In this document: piece by piece, positions 49,443 to 58,864 of the stretch
Layout: each line of letters opens with the position of its first letter
Position numbering within the stretch: position 1 is the stretch's first letter
Assembly (NCBI RefSeq): GCF_013376415.1
Contig: NZ_WYET01000001.1
Span: 682,001 to 746,000, forward strand
DNA from: Flagellimonas chongwuensis
Lineage (GTDB): Bacteria; Bacteroidota; Bacteroidia; Flavobacteriales; Flavobacteriaceae
Reading direction: 5' to 3'
Length of the DNA: 64,000 nt
Program-made: the position numbers and the translations under genes
The notes under the pieces: generated by a model
Told to the model about the DNA's origin: nothing
Database searches by the model: none
Seen by the model: the letters and a program-made list of their open reading frames with translations, nothing else

Positions 49443-52346
49443 ATGAAATTGATGAACCTTAAAAAACTACTTTTTGTAACGCTATTTCTGGTGCTCGGAA
49501 CGGCAATGGGCCAAGCACAATCAGGAAATATTCAGGGTACGATTACCGATGAGAACGGTATCTATGTTCCCGGTGCCAATGTGTATATCGAATCCTTGGT
49601 AAAAGGAGCCATTTCCAATTTTGATGGAAAATTTACTTTGGTGGGCATCCCCGAAGGGAGCTATACCTTAAGGATAACCTATATGGGCTACTCCGATGTT
49701 GAGCAGGAAGTAACTGTGAGTGCGGGACAAACCACCCCTGTGAGTATTACGCTTCAATCCTCGAATATGGAATTGGATGAAGTTCAGGTGAGTGCTTACG
49801 GACTTAGTGGACAATCCAAAGCATTGAATACGCAGAGAAACAATATGAACATCACCAACGTGGTCTCTACCGACCAGATTGGAAAATTCCCCGATGCTAA
49901 CATTGGTGATGCCGTTAAGCGTATTCCGGGCATCACCATGCAAGTAGATCAAGGTGAGGCACGTAATATAATTGTTCGTGGTCTTTCTCCACAGTTAAAC
50001 TCCGTTACCTTGAACGGAAGCAGGATTCCTTCTGCAGAATCCGATAACAGAAATATTCAGATGGACCTTATCCCTTCGGATATGATCCAGACCATTGAAG
50101 TGAACAAGGCGGTTACCCCCGATATGGACGGTGATGCACTGGGTGGTTCTGTAAACTTGGTGACCAGAACGGCGCCACAAGGTTTCAGGCTTTCTGCCAC
50201 AGCAGGTTCCGGTGTAAACTTTATTACCGACAAGCGTATTTGGAACGGCTCCATTTTGGTGGGTGACCGCACCAACGATGGAAAATTCGGGTACATGTTT
50301 TCAGCTACCATCAACGATAACGACTTTGGTTCCGATAATATCGAAGCGGAGTGGGACAACGAGTTTGAATACAATACGGGAGTCGAAGATGAAGAGGGCG
50401 AGCCTATTCTTGAAGAAATGGATGTAAATCCGTATACCAATGTTACCGAGCAACGCACCTATTTGGTGCAAAGGGTAAGAAGAAGTTTTTCTGCCAATTT
50501 TGATTATCAGATCAATGCCGCCAACAACATTTACCTAAAAACGATGTACAACTGGAGGGATGACCGCGAAAACCGATTTGCATTTGCCCAAGAGATATTG
50601 GACGGTGAGGATATAGAAATGGGGGATTTTACCATAACCAATGGAGTTCCTACACGTTTTCCGATTGAGGCCGTGCGCGAATCCAAAGGTGGAATAGCGG
50701 GTGGTAGAAACAAAAACCGTAGGTTGGAGGACCAACGTATGCAGAATTATACCTTGGGAGGTGATCATCTTTTTGGGAATCTAAAATTTGATTGGATGGG
50801 AGCTTATGCCAAAGCATCAGAAGAACGTTTGAACGAGCGTTACGCCGCTTATGCTGCCGAATATATCGTCAACAACGATAACAGTAACTCCAAGTATCCG
50901 ATTATGACGGCTGCGGATCCAAGCGACTTTAATAACTTGGATAACTTTGAGTTTGATGAGATTACCAATGAAAATCAATACACCGAAGAAGAGGATGTCA
51001 ACTTCTTTGCAAATTTTGAACTGCCAGCCAATATTTTTGGCCAAGGTGATGGATTCATCAAATTTGGAGCACGAGGACGTTTTAAGACCAAATTGAGAAA
51101 CAATGATTTCTTTGAATATGATTTGGAGGATTTGTACCCAACGTTGGGCGCAGTTCCTGTAAAAAATTACACTGACCCGGATTACTTGGCAGGAGAGAAG
51201 TTCCAAGCGGGAACTTTTGCAAGCGAAGAATGGTTGGGATCACTCGACTTGAACAGTACCAACGGTGAAGCATTGCCCGATGAATTCCTTCCTGGGAATT
51301 TCGAGGTAAAGGAGAACGTTTTGGCGGCCTATTTGATGTTCAACCAAAAACTTTCCGACAAATTGAGTGTATTGGCAGGTGTTAGGGTGGAGAATACTAA
51401 ACTTGACTCCGAAGGAAACAGAGTGGTTTATATAGAGGAAGACGAAGATGCAGGAATTGAAGAAAGTATAGAGGTCGAAGGCGTTTCGGACGAGAATTCG
51501 TATACCAACTTATTGCCGGGCATTCACTTTAAATATGACTTGGACAACAGCACTGTTTTAAGGTTTGCATGGACAAATACTTTGGCGCGCCCAAATTACG
51601 TGGACCTTATTCCAAGATCGGAAATCGTAAACGAGGACGAGGAGGTTATCGTAGGTAATCCAGAATTGGACCCAACAACCTCCATGAACTTTGACTTGAA
51701 TGCTGAGCACTATTTTGAAAGCGTTGGTATCCTATCCGGGGGATTGTTCTACAAAAGGATAAATGATTTTATCTACACCTATATCACCGAAGCAGAAGAT
51801 GATGCATTTGGTTCCGGAACTACGGGTTATGATGTGTTTCAGCCTTTGAACGGCGATTCTGCTTCCATTTTTGGTGCTGAGGTATCTTTTCAAAGGCAAT
51901 TGGACTTCTTGCCCGGTTTTGCCAGGAACTTTAGCATTTATCTGAACTACACTTACCTATCATCAAACGCTGATGGTATCCGTAACGAGGATGGTGACGA
52001 GCGTACCGATTTGGATTTGCCAAACACCTCCCCGAATATGTTCAATGGTTCCTTGGGTTATGCCGATAAAAGGTTCAGCGCCAGGCTATCCGCTAACTTC
52101 TCGGATTCTTATATTGATGAAATAGGAGGCAATGCTTTTGAGGATAGGTATTATGATACCCAGTTTTTCTTGGATTTTAATGCCAGTTACGCCATCACCA
52201 ACAATTTGAGAATCTATACCGATGTGAACAATATTACAAACCAGCCGCTGCGCTATTTCCAAAGCGTAAAGGAAAGAACACAACAAGCAGAATTTTACAG
52301 CGTAAGATTCACCTTTGGTTTGAAGTACGACTTGTTTAGAAAATAA
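49443..52346 (+). CDS. TonB-dependent receptor of the phytate locus (TIGR01782-like)
   Basis: A 967-residue outer membrane receptor. Signal peptide ending in GTAMGQAQ, carboxypeptidase-regulatory-like domain at about 25-110 (IQGTITDENGIYVPGANVYI, SNFDGKFTLVGIPEGSYTL), then a plug with the features of the TonB-Xanthomonas-Caulobacter class: IGKFPDANIGDAVKRIPGIT, RGLSPQLNSVTLNG, and VNKAVTPDMDGDALGGSVNL. The barrel ends in FGLKYDLFRK. It is followed 94 bp later by a phytase gene, so inositol phosphates or the phosphate/inositol they yield are the likely cargo (inference from context). Confidence 0.93.
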   Translation: MKLMNLKKLLFVTLFLVLGTAMGQAQSGNIQGTITDENGIYVPGANVYIESLVKGAISNFDGKFTLVGIPEGSYTLRITYMGYSDVEQEVTVSAGQTTPVSITLQSSNMELDEVQVSAYGLSGQSKALNTQRNNMNITNVVSTDQIGKFPDANIGDAVKRIPGITMQVDQGEARNIIVRGLSPQLNSVTLNGSRIPSAESDNRNIQMDLIPSDMIQTIEVNKAVTPDMDGDALGGSVNLVTRTAPQGFRLSATAGSGVNFITDKRIWNGSILVGDRTNDGKFGYMFSATINDNDFGSDNIEAEWDNEFEYNTGVEDEEGEPILEEMDVNPYTNVTEQRTYLVQRVRRSFSANFDYQINAANNIYLKTMYNWRDDRENRFAFAQEILDGEDIEMGDFTITNGVPTRFPIEAVRESKGGIAGGRNKNRRLEDQRMQNYTLGGDHLFGNLKFDWMGAYAKASEERLNERYAAYAAEYIVNNDNSNSKYPIMTAADPSDFNNLDNFEFDEITNENQYTEEEDVNFFANFELPANIFGQGDGFIKFGARGRFKTKLRNNDFFEYDLEDLYPTLGAVPVKNYTDPDYLAGEKFQAGTFASEEWLGSLDLNSTNGEALPDEFLPGNFEVKENVLAAYLMFNQKLSDKLSVLAGVRVENTKLDSEGNRVVYIEEDEDAGIEESIEVEGVSDENSYTNLLPGIHFKYDLDNSTVLRFAWTNTLARPNYVDLIPRSEIVNEDEEVIVGNPELDPTTSMNFDLNAEHYFESVGILSGGLFYKRINDFIYTYITEAEDDAFGSGTTGYDVFQPLNGDSASIFGAEVSFQRQLDFLPGFARNFSIYLNYTYLSSNADGIRNEDGDERTDLDLPNTSPNMFNGSLGYADKRFSARLSANFSDSYIDEIGGNAFEDRYYDTQFFLDFNASYAITNNLRIYTDVNNITNQPLRYFQSVKERTQQAEFYSVRFTFGLKYDLFRK

Positions 52347-52440
52347 TTTCAGGTAGTATATTTATATACGGTGTCACAACAAGTGCCTACCAAGTAAGGG
52401 TAGGCGCTTGGGACTGGCATTTCCTATCTTAATTATCAAT

Positions 52441-53463
52441 ATGAGAAAAATATTTATACCAATTATAGCTGCTGTTGCATTGACCTCTTGCAATCAAGGA
52501 AGCAAACTGCCAGCTATTGCCCCAGATATAATCACAGAAAAAACGCCGAACGATACCGATGACCCCGCTATTTGGATCAATCCGGACGATGCATCCAAAA
52601 GTATTGTGTTCGGAACCGATAAAGAGACCAACGGCGGTGTTTATGCCTTTGACCTTGATGGTAAGATCATTGAGGAGAAATCCATCAAAAACATCCAAAG
52701 ACCCAATAATGTGGATTTGGAATATGGCTTTCAGCTAAACGATTCCGTTACCGTTGATGTAATCGCTTTTACCGAAAGGGAAAAGCAACAGATCAGATTG
52801 TTCTCCGTGCCAGACATGAAACCGCTCGATGGCGGTGGTTTTCCAGTATTCGAGGATGAAACGGATGTGGAGCAACGTTTGGCCATGGGAATTAGTCTGT
52901 ACAAATCCCCAAAGGATTCATCCCTATATGCAATCGTCGGCAGAAAGATAGGACCAAGCGGTTCGTATTTGTATCAATATAAACTGGAATCGGACAGCAC
53001 AGGGGTTTCGTCCAATTTGGTGCGTAAATTCGGGAGTTTTACAGGAGGAAAGGAAATCGAGGCCATAGCTGTGGATAACGAAATGGGTTACGTTTACTAT
53101 TCCGATGAAGGAGAATGCGTAAAAAAATATTATGCTGAACCAAGCATGGGCGACGAGGAGTTGGCATGTTTCGGTGGTGAACTATTCTTGGAGGATATAG
53201 AAGGTATTGCCATTGCCAGATATGCGAACGGAGAAGGGTACATCATAGTTTCCGATCAACAGCGCGGACAGTTCAACATATTCTCCCGAAAGGACAATAG
53301 TTTTGTAAAAGCCGTAAATCTATCTACCTTGGAAACCGATGGTTGCGATGTGGTCACTGTGCCATTGAACGATACGTTCCCAAATGGTCTTTTCGCCGCC
53401 ATGAACGATGAAAAAAACTTTTATTTCTACGACCTGAAAAAGGCGCTGGACTTAAAACCTTAG
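52441..53463 (+). CDS. Beta-propeller phytase lipoprotein
   Basis: A 340-residue 3-phytase of the beta-propeller class, which removes phosphate from inositol hexakisphosphate with calcium. The start at 52441 gives a lipoprotein signal (MRKIFIPIIAAVALTSC). Family blocks: TPNDTDDPAIWINPDDASKS, GTDKETNGGVYAFDLDGK, RPNNVDLEYGF, GFPVFED, the central GGKEIEAIAVDNEMGYVYYSDE and EDIEGIAIARYANGEGYIIV (shown in part), where the Asp/Glu residues that hold calcium lie. It probably sits on the cell surface beside the receptor. Its 3' end overlaps the convergent gene at 53452 by 12 bp. Confidence 0.94.
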   Translation: MRKIFIPIIAAVALTSCNQGSKLPAIAPDIITEKTPNDTDDPAIWINPDDASKSIVFGTDKETNGGVYAFDLDGKIIEEKSIKNIQRPNNVDLEYGFQLNDSVTVDVIAFTEREKQQIRLFSVPDMKPLDGGGFPVFEDETDVEQRLAMGISLYKSPKDSSLYAIVGRKIGPSGSYLYQYKLESDSTGVSSNLVRKFGSFTGGKEIEAIAVDNEMGYVYYSDEGECVKKYYAEPSMGDEELACFGGELFLEDIEGIAIARYANGEGYIIVSDQQRGQFNIFSRKDNSFVKAVNLSTLETDGCDVVTVPLNDTFPNGLFAAMNDEKNFYFYDLKKALDLKP

Positions 53464-54564
53464 TTTTCGTTTTCGGGCGGTAATTTCCCAGGTATCCACT
53501 TTTTTACCGTTCTCGATAACAGAAACTTCATCATGAAGGTTGATACTGGGACAAATATGATACGGAATCCCGTACAGGACATCACCAACTTTGTATTTGT
53601 CCCAATCCTTTACCTTGATCACCCCGTGTTCCTCACTCTGTGAAAGCAGTTCGTAACCATCAAGATTCAGGAATTTTACGCGTTTGTCAATCGGGTTTTC
53701 CGCCGCAACGGATTTATGGCCCAGATCTACGGTTATAATCCCTTCGGTTGGTTTGGAAATTACCCGTGTGACCAAGATTGCGGCATGCTTGAAATTTTGT
53801 TCCGTCAATTTTTCACCATATCCCCAATCCCAAAGCACACAAGTGCCGGGGCTGGTAATTCTATTTTCTTGCAGCAAATGAGATGTGAACGATGGGGTTC
53901 CGCCACATATCAATTGAGCATGGGGGTAATCTACCCTTAGCGCATCAAAATAAACCACCACATCCATAACCCCTTGCTCTATCTTTTGGTTTCGCACCTC
54001 AAAATCGGAATCCCTTAGGTGCCCATCGTAAGCGTGCAGCCCTTTAAAATTGAGTGATTTGCATATTTTCAAATAGTTGATGAGCTCGTCCAGCCCTGGG
54101 CCAATTTGGATTCCGGACCGGTCCATTCCATTGTTGATATCAATATAAATATTGGCCGTGAGCTCTTTTTCTTTGGCTTTTTGGTTTAAAAGTTCCGCAC
54201 TGTCCAAATTGTCCACTAAAGTTGAAAACTCTGTATTTGGATAGTGTTCCATCAAACGTAAAAAACGATCCAACTTTGGTCCCACCAATTGATGGGCAAT
54301 ACAAACGGCTTTGGCTCCAGCCTCTGCGGCAATCTCTGCTTCGGAAATAGTGGAAGACTTGAATTTTGAGATTCCCGAGCCCAACAAAAGCTCCATTACC
54401 CGGGGCATTTTGTTGGTCTTTATGTGCGGCATCAATCTATCTGTTTGTCCATGGACCATCGAAACCATCTCTTCTATATTGAACTTGAGATGTTCCAAGT
54501 ACAATGAGATGGATGGGGAATCAACAGTTTCAATATTTTCAATTTCGTACCAATGGTCATTCAT
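53452..54564 (-). CDS. D-threonine aldolase / D-serine dehydratase-like PLP enzyme
   Basis: A 370-residue fold-type III PLP enzyme. The start at 54564 (MNDHWYEIENIETVDSPS) was preferred over an ATG seven codons upstream. The PLP lysine lies in PHIKTNKMP, followed by STISEAEIAAEAGAK, IYIDINNGMDRSGI, and GTPSFTSH. The C-terminal domain has HIC (PYHICPSINL), matching the His/Cys metal site of D-serine dehydratases and D-threonine aldolases. It would break down a D-amino acid or beta-hydroxy-amino acid. The exact substrate is unknown. It overlaps the phytase gene tail-to-tail. Confidence 0.9.
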   Translation of the reverse strand: MNDHWYEIENIETVDSPSISLYLEHLKFNIEEMVSMVHGQTDRLMPHIKTNKMPRVMELLLGSGISKFKSSTISEAEIAAEAGAKAVCIAHQLVGPKLDRFLRLMEHYPNTEFSTLVDNLDSAELLNQKAKEKELTANIYIDINNGMDRSGIQIGPGLDELINYLKICKSLNFKGLHAYDGHLRDSDFEVRNQKIEQGVMDVVVYFDALRVDYPHAQLICGGTPSFTSHLLQENRITSPGTCVLWDWGYGEKLTEQNFKHAAILVTRVISKPTEGIITVDLGHKSVAAENPIDKRVKFLNLDGYELLSQSEEHGVIKVKDWDKYKVGDVLYGIPYHICPSINLHDEVSVIENGKKVDTWEITARKRKLRF

Positions 54565-54722
54565 AACATTCCTCTTTTGAACCAATAAAGGTAAGAATCA
54601 AGATTTGATGCCTAGGAATTTTTTTGCCGGCGGACCAATTAAATGTGTCGAAATGAGATTCTAGAAAACCTAAAATCAAAATCTTTTGTACCTTCAATAG
54701 CATTAACTATAAATCTTATATC

Positions 54723-55301
54723 ATGAAAAAAGTTATTATTTCTTCACTTTTAGCCTGCTCTATTTTGTTTACCAGCTGCTTAGGTTCTTTTAGCGCTTTC
54801 AATAATTTGAAAGATTGGAACCAGGGATTAACGGATAGTAGGTTTTTGGACAACCTCATTTTTTGGGGATTGAACATTGTGCCGGTATATCCACTTTTTT
54901 TCTTGGGAGATACCCTTATCTTCAACGTAATCGAATTTTGGTCCGGATCCAACCCGATAGCCATGAAAGATGGAGAGTCGGAAACCCAAATGGTGGAGCA
55001 CGATGGCAACACTTTTGAAATGATCGCAACCAAGAACAGAATTCAGGTAACCGTGGTGGAAGGCCCAAAAAAAGGAAAGAAAATCGATTTGGTGTACAAA
55101 CCGGATGAAAAATCTTGGAATGCCGTTCGTCCTAACGGTGAGATTATTAAACTTTCCTCTTTTGAAGAAGGATTCTACATTGTTTACATGCCCAATGGTG
55201 AAGAAATAAAGATTGACCCAAATAGCACGAGGGAAGAAGGTCTGGCCTTGTTGGAAGAAAACAAGACCTGCTACTATGGAGAGACCCTATTGGCTGATTA
55301 A
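54723..55301 (+). CDS. DUF3332 lipoprotein-like membrane protein
   Basis: A 192-residue protein with a lipobox at the start (MKKVIISSLLACSILFTSC), followed by LGSFSAFNNLKDWNQGLTDS and a hydrophobic stretch (NLIFWGLNIVPVYPLFFLGDT, shown in part), the signature of DUF3332. The C-terminal half is soluble and beta-rich (GNTFEMIATKNRIQVTVVEG). Function is unknown. It ends in a bidirectional terminator facing ahcY. Confidence 0.85.
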   Translation: MKKVIISSLLACSILFTSCLGSFSAFNNLKDWNQGLTDSRFLDNLIFWGLNIVPVYPLFFLGDTLIFNVIEFWSGSNPIAMKDGESETQMVEHDGNTFEMIATKNRIQVTVVEGPKKGKKIDLVYKPDEKSWNAVRPNGEIIKLSSFEEGFYIVYMPNGEEIKIDPNSTREEGLALLEENKTCYYGETLLAD

Positions 55302-55317
55302 TAAAATTTTCCCCAAT

Positions 55318-55349
55318 AAAAAACCCATGGTGCTTGCCATGGGTTTTTT
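55318..55349. terminator. Bidirectional terminator between DUF3332 gene and ahcY
   Basis: Perfect stem AAAACCCATGG / CCATGGGTTTT with a TGCTTG loop and T/A runs on each side; placed between two converging stops. Confidence 0.9.
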
Positions 55350-55369
55350 GCTTTTTAATCCTTTGGTGT

Positions 55370-56686
55370 TTAGTAACGGTAGTATTCAGGTTTAAAAGGA
55401 CCTTCTACGGTTACACCAATATATTCAGCTTGTTCTTCGTTAAGCTCTGTTAACTCGGCACCCAAACGAGACAAGTGCAGTTTGGCCACTTTTTCGTCCA
55501 AATGCTTCGGAAGCATGTACACCTCGTTGGCATATTTGTCATTATGGTTCCAAAGCTCGATTTGCGCCAAGGTCTGGTTGGTGAACGAGTTGCTCATTAC
55601 AAAACTTGGGTGTCCGGTGGCACAACCAAGGTTTACCAATCTACCTTCCGCCAAGATGATCACATCTTTACCATCTATGGTATATTTGTCCACTTGAGGT
55701 TTTATTTCATTCTTGGTATTTCCATAGGTACCGTTCAACCATGCCATATCTATTTCATTGTCAAAATGGCCAATGTTACATACAATGGCTTTGTCCTTAA
55801 GGGCACGGAAATGCTCCTCTCGGATGATATCTTTGTTACCTGTTGTGGTAATCACAATGTCTGCATTGGATACCACGGTTTCCAGTTTTTTCACTTCAAA
55901 ACCATCCATACAGGCTTGTAGGGCACAAATCGGGTCGATTTCGGTAACGGTAACAATGGAACCGGCTCCACGGAATGAAGCTGCGGTACCTTTTCCAACA
56001 TCGCCATAACCTGCAACCACTACGCGTTTACCGGCCAACATAGTGTCGGTAGCTCTACGAATGGCATCCACGGCACTTTCACGACAACCATATTTATTAT
56101 CAAATTTTGATTTGGTAACAGAATCGTTCACGTTGATGGCGGGCATCGGAAGTGTTCCCTTTTTCATTCTTTCGTACAAGCGGTGCACTCCTGTGGTAGT
56201 TTCTTCTGACAACCCCTTAATACCTCCTGCAAGTTCTGGATATTGGTCCAACACCATATTGGTAAGGTCGCCACCATCGTCCAAGATCATGTTCAACGGC
56301 TTTCTGTCCTCACCAAAAAACAAGGTTTGTTCTATACACCAGTCAAACTCCTTTTCGTTCATACCTTTCCAGGCATACACAGGAATTCCAGCAGCGGCAA
56401 TTGCAGCGGCGGCATGATCCTGAGTAGAGAAAATGTTGCAAGAACTCCAGGTAACGTCAGCACCCAGTGCGACCAATGTTTCAATCAAAACAGCAGTCTG
56501 GATGGTCATATGCAAACAACCGGCTATTCTAGCACCTTTTAAAGGTTGTTGTTTCCCATACTCTTCACGTAGGGCCATAAGACCTGGCATTTCTGCTTCG
56601 GCAAGCTCAATTTCTTTCCTTCCCCAATCGGCAAGAGAGATATCTTTCACTTTATAAGGAACATACGGAATTGTCTTTGTGCTCAT
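55370..56686 (-). CDS. ahcY: Adenosylhomocysteinase
   Basis: A 438-residue NAD-dependent enzyme that hydrolyses S-adenosylhomocysteine, clearing the inhibitor left by methylation. Features: [71 protein letters not shown], the NAD-binding [17 protein letters not shown], and the C-terminal [10 protein letters not shown] with the conserved Lys-Tyr near the end. Length and motifs are canonical. It is divergent from the phosphopantetheinyl transferase gene. Confidence 0.98.
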   Translation of the reverse strand: MSTKTIPYVPYKVKDISLADWGRKEIELAEAEMPGLMALREEYGKQQPLKGARIAGCLHMTIQTAVLIETLVALGADVTWSSCNIFSTQDHAAAAIAAAGIPVYAWKGMNEKEFDWCIEQTLFFGEDRKPLNMILDDGGDLTNMVLDQYPELAGGIKGLSEETTTGVHRLYERMKKGTLPMPAINVNDSVTKSKFDNKYGCRESAVDAIRRATDTMLAGKRVVVAGYGDVGKGTAASFRGAGSIVTVTEIDPICALQACMDGFEVKKLETVVSNADIVITTTGNKDIIREEHFRALKDKAIVCNIGHFDNEIDMAWLNGTYGNTKNEIKPQVDKYTIDGKDVIILAEGRLVNLGCATGHPSFVMSNSFTNQTLAQIELWNHNDKYANEVYMLPKHLDEKVAKLHLSRLGAELTELNEEQAEYIGVTVEGPFKPEYYRY

Positions 56687-56708
56687 ACTTTATATAAATT
56701 TACTTTTG
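56677..56708 (+). promoter_or_regulatory. Promoter of the phosphopantetheinyl transferase gene
   Basis: TTG at 56677-56679 and TACTTTTG at 56701-56708, 21 bp apart, inside the divergent 74-bp spacer and reaching into the start of ahcY. Confidence 0.6.
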
Positions 56709-56730
56709 TAGCTTCGCTTTTGTAGTGCGA

Positions 56731-56738
56731 CAAAGATA
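56731..56738 (-). promoter_or_regulatory. -7 element of ahcY
   Basis: On the minus strand TATCTTTG, an exact TAnnTTTG match, about 45 bases upstream of the ahcY ATG. It overlaps the leader of the divergent gene. Confidence 0.6.
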
Positions 56739-56748
56739 CAAATTCACT

Positions 56749-56760
56749 TAACTTAAGTTA
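56749..56760. promoter_or_regulatory. Perfect 12-bp palindrome before the transferase ATG
   Basis: TAACTTAAGTTA reads the same on both strands and ends at the base before the ATG at 56761. It lies upstream of the ahcY -7 element and in the leader of the transferase gene, so a bound dimer could affect both. Confidence 0.4.
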
Positions 56761-57402
56761 ATGCCTCTTTACAAAACAATAACAGTTTCTCCGACCACTA
56801 AGGTCTACATCTGGAAAGTGACCGAACCAGAAGGTGAACTTTCTAAGAATGTGGAGCTTACAGAGCATTGTCAAACTAGGATGGACGGCATGAAATCCAT
56901 GGCGCACCGACGGGCTTTTTTGAGTATTCGTCACCTTATGGCCGAGGCAGGTTATGTGGACCATGATTTGTATTATGACGATTTTGGGAAGCCCCATCTA
57001 AAAGATGGTAAGTTTATATCCATTACCCATTCGCACAACTTTACAGGAATAATCATCAGTGAAACGGATGAAGTGGGTATAGATATTGAGATGCAACGCG
57101 ATAAAATATTGAAGATAGCTCACAAATTCACACCTATCCAAGAGTATAAAACGTTGGCCAATTCCGAAGCACTCATACGAAAATTGACCATAGTTTGGGG
57201 CGCAAAAGAATCACTCTATAAAATTTATGCACAACAGGGGCTCAGTTTTTTACGTCATATCAATGTCATCGATTTTTCTTTTGAGGATACTCGAACCGTT
57301 GCCGAAATACTGTACCATGGCAAAAGGACCCATTACGAAATCGAGTTTTTGGAGTTTGAAGGGTTTACGTGCGTTTATGCCCTTAAAATGATGGGGGGAT
57401 AA
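56761..57402 (+). CDS. 4'-phosphopantetheinyl transferase superfamily protein
   Basis: A 213-residue enzyme of the Sfp class that loads the phosphopantetheine arm from coenzyme A onto carrier proteins. The two family motifs are present: the metal-binding Asp in EVGIDIEMQRDKIL and the WGAKESLYK block (usual FxxKEAxYK) with the catalytic Lys/Glu. The N-terminal HRRAFLSIRHLMAEAGY and SITHSHNFTGI segments bind CoA. The partner carrier protein is not in the window. It may load acyl carrier proteins of fatty acid or polyketide-like pathways. Confidence 0.92.
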   Translation: MPLYKTITVSPTTKVYIWKVTEPEGELSKNVELTEHCQTRMDGMKSMAHRRAFLSIRHLMAEAGYVDHDLYYDDFGKPHLKDGKFISITHSHNFTGIIISETDEVGIDIEMQRDKILKIAHKFTPIQEYKTLANSEALIRKLTIVWGAKESLYKIYAQQGLSFLRHINVIDFSFEDTRTVAEILYHGKRTHYEIEFLEFEGFTCVYALKMMGG

Positions 57403-57442
57403 CAATTCCTTTTTGTAGTTTTACCCTGAAATTATTTGCTCC

Positions 57443-57703
57443 ATGAGAATATCCGTTGAACTTACGCTATCTCCGCTTCAGGATGATTTTGAAGCCCCGG
57501 TAATCGCTTTTATCAAAAAGTTGCGCGACTCTGGACTTACTGTTTTGGAGAACCCACTGAGCACACAGGTTTTTGGGGGTTATGATGAAGTAATGGAATT
57601 GCTCAATTCAGAAATAAAGAAAAGTTTTGAGAATTTGGACCATGTGGTGCTGACCATGAAAATGGTAAAATCCGACCGAAGCGAGTATGAACCCCATTTT
57701 TGA
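57443..57703 (+). CDS. YkoF-like thiamine/pyrimidine-binding domain protein
   Basis: An 86-residue cytoplasmic protein of the thiamine-binding (YkoF/MTH1187) fold. It shows MRISVELTLSPLQDDFEAPV, LRDSGLTVLENPLSTQVFGG and VVLTMKMVKSDRSE, the split beta-alpha-beta pattern of the family. Relatives bind thiamine or hydroxymethylpyrimidine. No TPP riboswitch fits the 40-bp gap upstream. Its last 17 bp overlap the start of the PnuC-type transporter gene, suggesting coupled translation. Confidence 0.85.
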   Translation: MRISVELTLSPLQDDFEAPVIAFIKKLRDSGLTVLENPLSTQVFGGYDEVMELLNSEIKKSFENLDHVVLTMKMVKSDRSEYEPHF

Positions 57704-58322
57704 TTTTTTTCTTGGTCCTTACGAAGGTCGTGAGCTGTCCCTCATCATTTTGGAGGCCACCGCATTTTTCTTTGGTATTGCCAGTGTTGTCTATGCCAAA
57801 AAGGAAGATATTCTGGTATATCCTACCGGCTTGGTCGCTACAGTTATTACGACCTATATCTTTTTTGTCGATAATCTTTTCGGGGACATGATGATGAACT
57901 TCTACTATTCCATAATGAGTATTTATGGATGGTGGAACTGGGCAAGACGAAGGGATGACAGAAACCCTGTGGTACATATTACACGAACCAATTCTAAGGA
58001 GAAATTTATCGGGATTGGTTTTTTTCTGTTGACCATGTTGGTCACATACGGGGTTTACAAAGCTTTTGGAGCGGATATAGGGCCCACAAACTACGTGGAT
58101 ATCTTTACCTCGGGTGTTTTCTTTACGGCAATGTGGTACATGGCCAACAAAAAGCTGGAAAACTGGACCCTTTGGATATTGGGTGATTTAATTACCGTAC
58201 CTTTGTACGCCTACAGGGGATGGGGTATGTTCTCTTTACAGTACCTCATTTTTACTGTTCTAGCTGTACAGGGATATCTAGCATGGAAGAAAAACTTGGC
58301 CAAGAGCCCACAAACCTCATAA
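57687..58322 (+). CDS. PnuC-family vitamin transporter (nicotinamide riboside or thiamine)
   Basis: A 211-residue inner-membrane transporter with about seven hydrophobic segments. It has the PnuC pattern: LEATAFFFGIASVVYAKKE, FYYSIMSIYGWWNWAR (family WxxW), and LENWTLWILGDLITVPLYAYRG (shown in part). PnuC imports nicotinamide riboside, while PnuT relatives in Bacteroidota import thiamine; the YkoF-like gene upstream favours thiamine but the kinase downstream favours nicotinamide riboside. It overlaps both neighbours (17 and 40 bp), so all act together. Confidence 0.92.
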   Translation: MNPIFDFFLGPYEGRELSLIILEATAFFFGIASVVYAKKEDILVYPTGLVATVITTYIFFVDNLFGDMMMNFYYSIMSIYGWWNWARRRDDRNPVVHITRTNSKEKFIGIGFFLLTMLVTYGVYKAFGADIGPTNYVDIFTSGVFFTAMWYMANKKLENWTLWILGDLITVPLYAYRGWGMFSLQYLIFTVLAVQGYLAWKKNLAKSPQTS

Positions 58323-58864
58323 AAGTGGTCCTTTTTGGACCTGAATCCACAGGCAAGACCACGTTGTCCAAACAACTGGCGGAATACTACAATACCGAAT
58401 GGGTGCCCGAATATGCTCGCGAATACCTACAAGATAAATGGGACAGAGAACAAAAAACATGCGAACCACACGATTTGTTGCCCATTGCTTACGGACAAAT
58501 GCGCCTAGAGAACCAATTGGCGAAAAAAGCAAATAAAGTACTTATATGTGATACCGACCTTTTGGAGACAAAGGTGTATTCCGAAGCATACTACAACAGA
58601 ACATGTGACCCTCTTTTGGAAGAATACGCCCTAAAAAACAGTTACGACCTCTACTTTCTGACCTATATAGACACACCTTGGGTAGCAGATGACCTCAGGG
58701 ATAAGCCGGATGAGAGAGAACGAATGTTTATGCATTTTAAAGAAGCTTTGGAGGATAATAACAGGAAATTCATTAATTTGAGGGGAGATAAAGCGTCAAG
58801 GCTTTCCACAGCAGTAGAACACATAGATAAACTTCTCCAAAAACATGATAAAATTAAGTCCTAA
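58283..58864 (+). CDS. NadR-like nucleoside kinase (AAA P-loop)
   Basis: A 193-residue P-loop kinase resembling the ribosylnicotinamide kinase domain of NadR. The start at 58283 (MEEKLGQEPTNLIKV) is inside the transporter gene; the longer frame has no support. P-loop GPESTGKTT at residues 19-27, then VPEYAREYLQDK, ICDTDLLETKVYSEAYY (Walker B-like Asp), and IDTPWVADDLRDKPDERERM lid region. It would phosphorylate the incoming nucleoside, trapping it in the cell. It overlaps DUF4301 by 20 bp. Confidence 0.9.
   Translation: MEEKLGQEPTNLIKVVLFGPESTGKTTLSKQLAEYYNTEWVPEYAREYLQDKWDREQKTCEPHDLLPIAYGQMRLENQLAKKANKVLICDTDLLETKVYSEAYYNRTCDPLLEEYALKNSYDLYFLTYIDTPWVADDLRDKPDERERMFMHFKEALEDNNRKFINLRGDKASRLSTAVEHIDKLLQKHDKIKS

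Noticed and set aside
55475..55921. 148-codon plus-strand frame opposite ahcY
   Set aside because: Antisense to a canonical enzyme gene; composition is antisense-like.
57403..57442. TPP riboswitch before the YkoF-like/PnuC operon
   Set aside because: Only 40 bp between genes, with none of the conserved TPP (THI-box) core.
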